From Pararge aegeria (lineage: Eukaryota > Arthropoda > Insecta > Lepidoptera > Nymphalidae), in the NCBI RefSeq assembly GCF_905163445.1, contig NC_053185.1:10248001-10312000 (forward strand): a stretch of 64,000 bases of DNA, given 5' to 3'. Under the pieces are notes generated by a model, which was not told where the DNA came from, did not search any database, and saw only the letters and a program-made list of their open reading frames with translations. Shown piece by piece: positions 30,501 to 42,500 of this stretch; position 1 is the first letter of the stretch; the number at the start of each line of letters is the position of its first letter. The position numbers and the translations under genes are program-made.

Positions 30501-33500
30501 TTGATCCTTGTAAAAATGCATGCGGTTTAGATGCAATATGCAATGTGTATAATCACTTAGCAATATGTGAATGTCCAGCACCACTACAAGGGGATCCGTT
30601 TATAGCTTGCCGGCGTATCATAGGTTTGTTTACCTTTCAATACTGTTAATATTTTTTGTAACACTGTTAAGAAAATATGTAAAAGTAAAAAATCGTTATA
30701 TTTCAGCACCGACTGTGACCGATCCTTGTTCACCAAATCCATGTGGGCCGAACAGCATTTGCCGAGCCGCTGGTACTGTAGCCCATTGTTCTTGCCGATC
30801 AGCCATGTACGAAGAACCACCGAGCTGCCGCCCTGAATGTCGTGTTGATTCAGACTGTCCGCCAACTCTGGCCTGCCGTAATAATAAGTGTAGAGATCCT
30901 TGCCCGGGTTCATGCGGAACGCATGCAATATGTCGAATTAAATCACATTCTGCAATTTGTACTTGTCCAAGTGATTACACTGGTGATCCATTCATACGTT
31001 GTTTACCAGGTAATTTTGTTTGCATAACATGTTATATTCTGTTATATGTAGGTTGTTAAGAATAATAAAACTCATTTACTTTATTTATCTACAGTCTTTG
31101 GAATTGAAGCGGATACAAAATCGCCGTGTCCAGATTGTGGTCCAAATGCAGACTGTATTGATAGAATCTGCCGGTGCCGTGCAGACAATATAGGCACTCC
31201 TCCATTCTGCCGCCCTGAATGCCTGAAGTCTAGTGACTGTGACTGGAAGTTCATGTGTTTAAACAGGCATTGCACTGACCCTTGTCCTGGAGCTTGTGGG
31301 CAGGGTGCTGTGTGTACATCCTTGGCTCATGAACCACGCTGCAGCTGTCCCCACACTACTACCGGCAACCCTCTTATAGAATGTCGACCCATCGAAAATA
31401 TTTGTAAGACAGATTCACCTGGAAGATTGCTTTTATGAATTAATGTTTTTAAATTGTTGCTCGTTAAAAAATAAAGTAGGAAATATTGACGTGGCGATGA
31501 ACTTATGTTTTCGCTTTTAAAACTTAGGCATGGGTTTTAATTGCGAAACTTAAGGAAGTTGCATTTTTCAAAGTGACCTTTTCAGGCTTTTCATAGTTTT
31601 TCGAAGCGTAAGCTTGCTATTTTTGCTTGTTTGTAAAGTAACTCGTATTATAACATGTTTTTTGCAAATTTACAGTAAGACCGCCTAATGACCCATGTAA
31701 TCCATCACCATGTGGTCCTGGCGCAATTTGTCGTACCAGAGGTACTGGTGCGTCTTGTGAATGTGAGCCAAGCTTACGCGGCGATCCATACACTGGATGT
31801 CGCCCAGAATGTGTCGCTGATTCAGACTGCTCTCCAAACCGCGCGTGTATAAGATCACACTGTCGTGATCCATGTCAAGGAACTTGTGGTGTTGGAGCAG
31901 AATGTGAAACTGTAAACCACATTCCTCTATGTTCATGCCCATCTGGAACGCGAGGAAATGCATTCGAACGATGCGATACTGTACCATCAGGTATATTAAA
32001 ATTATAATGTTGTATGCTAAAAAAAATGTAAACGAAATTTAAGTTACCTATTGTCTCATTTGATTCACTCTCGAGTGTGTATCGTACAGTATACTATTAT
32101 GATAAAAATAATAGGTAATATTTACTTCACCTGATGTATAAAGATGAAAGATAAAGGACCATTCCGGACTTTTACATAATACGCTAAATTAAATATCCGT
32201 TTTAGCTGACATGTACTTCTATAAATAAATTAACGTATTTCATTCCAGCGCCTCCTTGTACACCATCACCTTGCGGACCGGGTGCTCTATGCTCAGTAGC
32301 AGGCAGTAATGCAGTTTGTTCTTGCCCAAGCGGTACTAGTGGTGATGCAGCCTCTACTGGATGTCGGCCTGAATGTGTTGTAAGCTCGGAATGTTCGCGT
32401 GATCGGGCTTGTGTACGAAACAAATGTGTCGACCCATGTATTGGCACATGTGGTAATGAAGCAATGTGTAGAGTGTTTGATCATGCACCGATATGCTCGT
32501 GCCCACCTTCTATGATTGGCGATCCATTCCAGAACTGTCGAGTTAGAGGTTAGATTCTGCAGAGCATTTTAATATTATTATATATATTTATATTACACAC
32601 AAATTTAATTCATTATTTTAAATTAAAATACTTATTTTTCATTTATAGATACACCTCCTACGAGTCCGACTGTATTTAATCCCTGTGACCCTAACCCCTG
32701 TGGACCTCATGGTACATGTCGTGACGGATTTTGTACTTATCCAGAGTGCGTTGTTAATGATGATTGCCCTGGAGATCGATCATGTATTAATAGAAAATGC
32801 TCAGATCCATGTATCAATGCTTGTGGTATAAACGCAATTTGCACAGGTGTCAGACATTCCGCTGTCTGTTCTTGCCCAGAGGGCTACACTGGATATTCAT
32901 TTGTACGTTGTGAACGTATAACCACTGTTACCACAATGCCACCACAACCAGAATGTTTGCGTGATGAACAATGTGCTGACAACGCAGCTTGTATTGATAC
33001 GAGATGTACAGCAGCATGCGGACCTACAAATTGCGGCATAAATGCTCGATGCATAGCAAAACAACATAGAGCTCGTTGCACTTGTTTGCCCGGTTACGAA
33101 GGTGACGCATACACAGGATGTTATTCAGGTACCTATTACATAGTATTCTCATATAATTTAACTACTGTATTATATTTAACAATCTTTCTTTTGTAGTATT
33201 AAATTTTCAAATATTCAGTAAACTTAATATTAAACTATTTTTCAGTTCAATGCCACAGCAATAATGATTGCCCTGATGACGAGAGTTGTGAAGGCGGCTC
33301 TTGTATCAAAGTGTGTTTACGTGTACGATGTGGTCCTGAAGCTCATTGCTATGCACGCGGTCATGTAGGGTCTTGTGAGTGTGACTCTGGAACTCGAGGA
33401 GACCCATGGACTGGCTGCCGAAGAGATGAATGTACAGTCGATGAAGATTGCCCTACGTGGTTAGCATGCAGAGGGAAAAAATGTCAAACCCCATGCTTCG

Positions 33501-36500
33501 GTGCTTGTGCGCCTGAAGCACTTTGTAATGTCGTCCGTCATGCCCCAGTATGTGAATGCCCACGAGCCACAAAAGGAGACCCTAAAATTGAATGTAAACT
33601 AGGTAATTTTAATTTAAATAGCAAATTTTGTGAATGTTTTTAATACTTTATAGACACGTATACTACTAGCTATTTAATATAACAACCTACGTATACAGTA
33701 CCTTAAAGGCTTCATAGTATTGATGGGGCTGCCGCGCTTCTGCATTGCATCATACCTACCTGATATCATGTTTGCGGAGAATCACGTTTATGACTGATGA
33801 CTTTTACGCAGTCATGCGAAAAAGGTCATGATGAGCAGCATGCGCGCGAGCTCCAACAATATTTTGGAAATTTTAAGGTTTTTTTTAATAAAGGACCATT
33901 TATGGATCACTGAGTTGGTACACACGCATACACCAAGTTCTCAAAAGGTTACTTACCCTAATCAGGAGCAATGTTCGGCCAATTTTAAGTAGTAAAATGG
34001 TTAATAAGATAATTGTTACTAACAATAAATGATTTTAGAATCATAGAGCGATCATAAGGTTTAGAATTTTATCCGAACTAAACTTTATTATTATTTTTGT
34101 TAATACATATTTTAGTGCAAGACAAGAGCGAGTGCTCTAACGATGCGGAGTGCGGTCCAGGCTTAGCTTGCTTACAAGGAATCTGCAAAAACCCCTGTGA
34201 TTCATCGTCTTGTGGAACTCGAGCTGTTTGCCGGGTCGCAAACACACTGCCTTTCCGTACACTAGTATGCGAGTGCCCTCCGCTTTTGACCGGAGATGCC
34301 TCTGTGCAGTGCAGTCCCAGTAAGTTTTTTGTTTATTTTATACGATACACTGATAAATAAATAATGATTTATTAATAAACTTTTTAGTCTTAACAGATAT
34401 TAATTAACCTTCAGTTATACTTAAATGTAATATTAAATATTTTTTTACCGTACAACAGGAATCAAAATCCTGTAAGCTCAGCGCGAGTTGAACTGCACTT
34501 CAAAATGTATGAAAATGGTGCTCAGCCATATGGAAGAAAATTACAGTTGTTTATATCTTGTATCATACACTTGTACATAAATATTGTTTTATGTATCTAC
34601 TTTCGGGATCGGAAGAGTTTAATCTTTGGTGGCGTTAATAGTATTTTATTGTTTTTTAGCGTACTTTATGTACCAGAAGTTTAAAACCAGATAAATTGTT
34701 GGTAAAGTTTAAAACCAGGTAAAATGTTGTTTAATAATTGATTATTTTGATTAGGAGGACAATGTGAACAAAACTCACAATGTAATGACGAAGAGCAATG
34801 TATCAACGGACGATGCAAGAACGTATGCGCGTCAGGCGCTTGCGGAGTTGGTGCTGAGTGTCATGCAAGCGCTCACAGGGCCTCATGCACTTGTGTACCA
34901 CCGTTACAAGGAGATCCTAATGTGGCTTGTACACAAAGTACGTAACTTTAATAGTCTTTTTAAACCGAAATTTATCGATTCACTTATATTCATTACCCAT
35001 TACCATAATATCTAAACAAGTCGTCCCAAAACAAAACATAGCTAAGCCAACTTGGTCGATTTAAATTTTTTGACATTCTATCCATTTAGGTTTATAAGAT
35101 AATTTACTTTTAAACTTGTCCTTAACCTTTAGTTTGTTGAACTGTTTTACGCAGCTGAAATAGCTGAAATAATAACACAACAGAAAAAGCTATGCTACTT
35201 AACAACCCCAAAAGTTTCAGAAGAAACCTTCAAGAAACCCAGTACCTATTTCGTCTTTTTTCCCCTACATCAGCAATTTACAATTTAAGATTTTGTGAGA
35301 AAATTAACGAAGCCGGGATGCTTCAAACCTTTATAAAAATTAAATATGACCTGTATTGTATATATAAATAAAGGTATATAACGAAAATTCAAATACAACA
35401 GGTGTATCTGGACCGATGTGCTTGTCTGACGAGGAATGTGGCACAGCAGAGGCTTGCATAGGTCGTCGCTGCGTTTCGGCGTGCGCTGGGGCCTGCGGCG
35501 CGGGCGCACTGTGCGAAGCGAACGCGCACCGCGCACGCTGCCGCTGCCCACCCGGCACGGCTGGCGATCCTTCCCGTGCCTGCTACACTCGTAAGTTTAT
35601 CCGAATTTAACACAAAAGATATACCCTGAATGCCCGTTTTCACTGAACCTAGGAAACGCTTAAATCGGATGCCTAATGATTAGGGTAATGCGTAGGGAGA
35701 AAAACTTTTCACCAACTCTTAGATGATGACTAACGACGTTAGGTGCCATCTGAAATTATGACACCGAATCGACGGTGCCTAATGTTTTAGAAACTCGTAA
35801 ACTGACACTTGACACATGAAAAATATATAAATTCGGTTTTTTTATAACCTTAAATCCATATGAAAAATAAGAAATATGATAATACAAATATAATAAACCA
35901 CACTTTTTGGCAAGAATCATAGACAATGAGTTGCTTAGTGAAAAGCGATTGGTGAAAGTTAAATGTATGCCTAAGAATTTTCTTTGATTAGGTGTTAATT
36001 AGGCGTCTTAATAATGAAATTATTTATTATACACTAAAGGGAATACATACTCGTACATAGGTAAACAACACAACAACAACTTATAAACGAACTTCGGGTT
36101 CACTGGTAGTGACGTCTAGCTTCTTAGGAGACTCAAACTACGCGTTAGGAGAATGAGTTTCGTTAAATATGTAAATGGTTCACATATTATAAGACACAAA
36201 TAATATATAATAAAAATACATAAAATAAGCGTGCGTTATAAGTACACTAATTTACATAAAAAAATTATATAAAGGAATAATAATATACATACCATACCAG
36301 GTATGTACCTAATAGTCAAACATAAATAATACATTCCACACATGACGCTTTTGAATAGTCAATTGAATGAAACTTATCTAAAGAAATACAAAATGATAGA
36401 TATTATCGAATGTTAAGTATGTGTAGTATTTACATCAAAATTCCTATTTTACAGCCGAGTGCACCTCAAATGATAACTGTCCCTTCGATAAGGCCTGCAT

Positions 36501-39500
36501 CAACGGATATTGCCGCGACCCCTGCGCTCAGGGAGGACCATGCGGCCGGGACGCTCTCTGTGAAGTGGTCGCCCATGTAGCTAATTGTCGCTGTCCAACG
36601 GGCACACAGGGAGACGCACATCGCGCTTGTGTTTCCGGGGTGTGTCACTACAACGAAGATTGCGATGACACTCAAATATGCAACCGTCTGAATAGATTCT
36701 GCCAACCTGTATGTTCCGAAAATAGTTGTGCACCGGGTGCAATTTGCACTGCGAGCCTTCATCGACCGATATGCACGTGCCCACCAGGTTACAATGGAGA
36801 TCCATATACGCGAGGTTGCACCACGATACAATTAACAGACGAATGTTCCAGCGATGCTGATTGCGCTCGTCCACTGGGCTGTGTTAACGCACGGTGTATC
36901 GATTTATGTCTGGGTAATCCATGCGATGCTGGACTTATTTGCAAAACAGTTGATATATTGCCGCTTCGCGCGGTCGCTTGCGTGTGCCCTGACGAAGGAC
37001 GCGCAGCACCGGACAGCGGATGTCGATCACCACCAGAAGCTGAATGCTCTGCTGATCTAGATTGCGCGACTAGCCAGACTTGTCGCCGTGGAAAGTGCAT
37101 TGACGCCTGTAAAGCTGCACCGTGCGGACACAATGCTCTCTGTGAATCAGTCGATCATGTTTCACGTTGCAGTTGTCCACCTGGATATTTCGGAAATCCA
37201 AGAATTGAATGCAATACAGGTTAGTGATAAAACTTTCTACTGAATAATGAAATGTAAAATCACACCAAGAAACAAAAAGTAAATATCACCCCATCGATAT
37301 AAATGAATAGATATAGCCCTGCGAACACATATATTTAACTAATTCAACGCCAACTTTTATGAAGTACCTTGCTCATGAAGTACCTACCACGGACTTCCAA
37401 CATTTTTGTTTTAACTTAAGTTACTCGACATAACCATTTTAGAACGAATATTTACGAGTAAACTTACTGACGGGAAAATAATTGCGCCAATAATGTAATA
37501 TTTATGATCTGACCCATCTCAATTCTATCGTTGAATCCAACACATATTATAAACTTAATTATGCATTTATAAAGAAGCGAACAAATCTCGTGTCAATAAA
37601 ATTAGTAGACTTATTTTTATACCCGAGATCGCAGAAAAAGAAAATTCAAAAAATGTTATTCATGTTCTTTCGTTTTTTTTTTACAACAGAATCGAGACAG
37701 CCTTCTATACTGGAATGTTACAAAGACGAAGATTGCGGACCGGAACAAGCTTGTAATGAGCGTACCTGTGTAAATCCATGTGTTGATTCTTGTGGTCCTG
37801 GGGCTCTATGTCGCGTTCTAAAACATAAACCATATTGCTCTTGTCCAATAGGGCACACTGGCAATGCAAACATACGATGCACGCCCCGTAAGTATTGACA
37901 AAAATTACCGATGTTTAGTTTTGATTTCTGAGAGTATCATAATTATAACTAATAACATATACTTTTTACAGCATCACAAGACATGATACCAGTTGGTTGC
38001 AAGGCTAACTCTGACTGTCCATTATCACAGGCATGCATTAATGGTGCATGTGGTAATCCATGTATTTGTGGCACCAATGCTGAATGCACTGTAGTGAGAC
38101 ACCATCCAGTTTGCTATTGCGAACGAAGTCACTCAGGAAATCCATACATCGGATGTATTAAAGGTAAGCATATTTCCGAACAGAACGAAGAACCAGTATT
38201 TAAATATTTTACCCATTCAAAGGCTTTAAGGTCATATATTTTTAATTCTTTCCTTCTGAGCACGAAATACGTGATATGTCTTATAGTGGTAAAAAAATAC
38301 GACAGTATTTGTGCTCTTGGGCTAAATTTTCTGTTCGCTAGATGTATTTATAATAATTATAATTATTGTTTCAGTCGATTGCACATCCGACTCAGAATGT
38401 CCTAATAGCGACATGTGTTACAACGGAGCATGTGTAAACCCTTGTGTAGTTGAAGCTCCTTGTGCTGTGAGTGCCGAGTGCTTCGGTGAACATCATAGGC
38501 CTCAATGTCGCTGTCCCATAGGCACTAATGGAAATCCATACAATAAATGTCAAGCATCAGAGTGCGAAGTGGATAATGACTGCAATGATGATAGTGCCTG
38601 CATAAAGGGAGTTTGCATTAATGTCTGTTCATCAGAAGGACGTAATCCCTGCGCCTATAACGCAAATTGTTTTGCCCGTAACCATATCGCATCCTGCAAA
38701 TGTCCAGCTACCCTTCCATTAGGAGATCCTTTGACTCATTGCGAAAAGTTGCTAGTAATTGGAGAGCCTGAATGTAAAATGGACGGCGATTGTCCAAGTG
38801 GTCACGCTTGCCTTAGAGACGAATGCCGTAATGCGTGTGAAGAACTTAAGCCATGTGGTACCAACGCCCGTTGCTCAGTTTCTGATAGTATTCCATTCCG
38901 CACCTTGTTATGCCGTTGCCCTGAAGGTTACATACCGGATGAAAAAGGCGCATGTAAGCTAGCTCAATTACCGCCGCTTAGTTGTTCATCAGATCAAGAT
39001 TGTAGTGAACAAGAATCATGTATTAACAGAATCTGTAGGAACCCATGCAATTGTGGTGATAACGCAGAATGTTTTATTCGTAACCATAGACCTGTTTGCG
39101 CTTGCCGGGACGGTTTTGATGGTAATCCATACAGAGACTGTCGTATCGTTGGATGCCGTTCCAATTCTGAATGCGAATCACACGAGGCATGTGTAAATGG
39201 CAACTGTGTCAGCCCATGTCTATTAAACAGCACATGTGGGCCCAATGCTGAATGCTTTGTAGAGAGGTCTCAACCACTTTGCCGCTGCCGCTCTGGATTC
39301 GATGGTGATGCTTACTTTGGATGTAACGCTGTTGAATGTAGATCAAACGGCGATTGTCCTCTTGATAAACAATGCCACGCTCATAGGTGTATCAATCCAT
39401 GTTTTTCGACAAATATGTGTGGTAATAACGCCGAATGCCTAGTACGGAATCATATTAGTGTATGTAAATGTAAACAAGGTCATACAGGTAGCCCATACAT

Positions 39501-42500
39501 AGAATGTAGACCTCAAGTTACGGCCGAATGCTACGTAGACGCTGATTGTCCATCAAAACTAGCTTGCTTATCAGCTAAATGTGTTAACCCATGTACTGCA
39601 TTAGAACCTTGTACTTTACCCGCTCAATGCGAAGTATCACCAACACTACCCGTTCGAACAATGCTTTGTTCCTGTCCATCTGGATATGTCAGCAGCGGAA
39701 AGGGCGTATGTCGTCCAGCTACTCCAATCCAAGAAGCAGCCTGCGAAATCGACAATGATTGTTCCTCTAACCACGCATGTATAACATCTGTGTGCAAGAC
39801 CCCATGCGATTGCGGACCAAATACCGATTGTCAGATAAAGGATCATAAACCTGTGTGCGCCTGCAGACCGGGCTTTATTGGAGACCCTCGCACAGGATGT
39901 TACGACGTAAAATGCCAATCAAATAGTCATTGCGCAGATGACGAAACTTGTATTAACAATCGCTGTGTGCCTGCCTGCACTGTTGAACCAGATATCTGTG
40001 GACAATCTGCTGAATGTTATGGTGTTGAACATCGTGCATCTTGTCGTTGTCAAATTGGAACTGTTGGCAACCCAGCTGTAGCGTGCTTGCCAATAGGCTG
40101 TAGATCAAGCACCGAATGCACATCAGAGAAATCTTGCATTAACTTAAAATGTGTTGAGCCTTGTACCTCCACAACTTGCAATACACCTGCTGAGTGCCGA
40201 GTGCACCTTCATGAAGTTTACTGTGTTTGTCCACCTGGCTTCGAAAGTACTTCAAATGGCTGTAATAAAACGGAGCCGCGATGTTCCTCTGATATAGAAT
40301 GTCCGTCAGGAACTGCATGCTTAGGAGGAAAATGTGTCAACCCTTGTTTAGAAATGAACCCCTGTGGAATCAATGCCGACTGTAAAGTCGCTGATACGTT
40401 ACCTGTAAGAACTATGATATGCGAATGTCTACCCGGCTACAGAGGATATGCTCTTGCAGAATGCACACCATATAAACGTAAGTTATTTAAAGTATTCTAT
40501 ACTATACCTATACTAAAAATATTCCAAATATTATTATGATATAAACACGATATTAACAAATATAATAATTATTAACGTAATTTCAGCACCCGGAACAAAA
40601 TGCATACAAGGTCAAGGTGTTGACGTCACTGGCGAATGCGTACCTTGTTTAGAATACGAAGGACGTGTGGTTGATGCAAGAGGCCGGTGCGTGTGTGACA
40701 CAGGGCGCGGATACACGTTACGTGGAGACACTTGCGCGCCCGGCGGATGTCGCGCTGACGACGACTGTGACAATGCTTCACGATGTATCAATGAACAATG
40801 TGTGCCCGCATGCGAAGCGGAGCCTTGCGGTCTCTTCGCCACATGTGAAGCCGTGAGCCATCGCTCTCGCTGCACGTGTATAACTGGCTACATCGGCAAT
40901 CCAAGAGTTCACTGCAATGCTACAACTACACCAAATATTACTTACCGCACAGACTTCCCGCTACCAGATATGCAGGTAAACTACCGATACATTTTTGAAT
41001 ACTTTAACTTTTTTCTTTTGCCATATTTGCAAATCATGCATCATGGAATTATTAAGGTTTATTAAGATGAGACATCAAATGTTAGAAAAACGGCTAGAAC
41101 CATTCCGTCCATAATATAATTTTAATATTAACGAAAATAATAATTACACATAAGATTTACAGATATGTACCTCGGCAGTTAAAGTTTAAATTATGAAAAT
41201 GGTGATTTTTTATGTTCTAGGTTCACTGTCTCGCAAATGGTGTAAGTGTAAGTCTTAAAATCAAGGACTTCAACGGAGTACTATATGTTAAAGGTTATAG
41301 CAAAGATGAACGATGCCGTCTCGTTGTTCATACGACCGAAAATCAAGAAAGACCAGTGGATTTCACTGTATTTTTCGGAGACTGTGGATTAGTCCACGTA
41401 AACGTAAGTTAAATATTCTTGCAACTGCGTAAAAGTACAAACAGTTTTGATTTGATCCAAAAAAAATGGCTTTTAATAATTACAGTATAATGCCACTACA
41501 CAATACATACATGAGGCCGCGCATACAACTTCCACTTTTTTTAACATTCGTAACGCGTGTTGTACCTCCTAGAAGTAAATAGCGTAGGATCTATACTAAC
41601 GTTTTATATTCTACCTGCAGGGATTGGCGAGCTTCGTACTGGTAATGCAAAAACATCCAAAACTGGTAACATCAAACGCTAAAGCTTTCCACATAAAGTG
41701 TATATATCAGACCGGCGAACAAAATGTGACGCTGGCGTTCAACGTGTCTATGCTGACAACTGCCGGCACTATCGCAAACACTGGACCGCCACCCACTTGC
41801 TCAATGAGAATAGTGTCACAAAGTGGTGGTGAAGTTAATTCTGCAGAAATCGGCGAAAATTTAGTACTGCAAGTCGATGTTCAACCATCAAGTAAGTAAT
41901 AAAAAATATAAATTACATCAGTACACAAAAAGCTATGATTTTTGATTTGTATTATCATCAAAAAATAAATACTTCTAATTTAAAAATCCATAATAATTAA
42001 AATAGAAACCCGGATAACAAATATTCAAATCTTTATTTTTATTCTTAGGTATCTACGGTGGTTTCGCCCGCAGTTGTATTGCAAAGACAAGTGAAGTTTC
42101 TACAAACATAGAAAATGAATACACTGTTACGGATGAAGATGGTTGTGCCACCGACAAAGCCATCTTTGGTGAATGGGAACGAAATGAAGACGGTAGCGCA
42201 TTGCGAGCGTCTTTCAATGCTTTTAAGTTCCCCAGCAGTGATAATATTAAATTCCAATGTAATATACGTGTCTGTTTTGGAAAATGTCAACCGGTAAGAG
42301 TTTCCCTTTCATATATTTACAATTGCTCAAATAAAATAAGGCAGTGAGATATGTAAACAGAAACTGTAACGATATAAATCTCTTCTTCCTGCCTTTATCC
42401 CCACATTATGTGCGATCGGTGTAACATGTCCCCTTCAAATTGTAATTAAAAGCTCTCCGCTTTGGTTATTTATCTATTTAAACCAATATTACTGATAAAT

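Noticed and set aside
205..33643. Dozens of separate small cysteine-rich secreted proteins
   Set aside because: The ATG-to-stop ORFs start inside modules, run into introns, and are joined by correct GT-AG sites with constant phase. They are exons of one gene.
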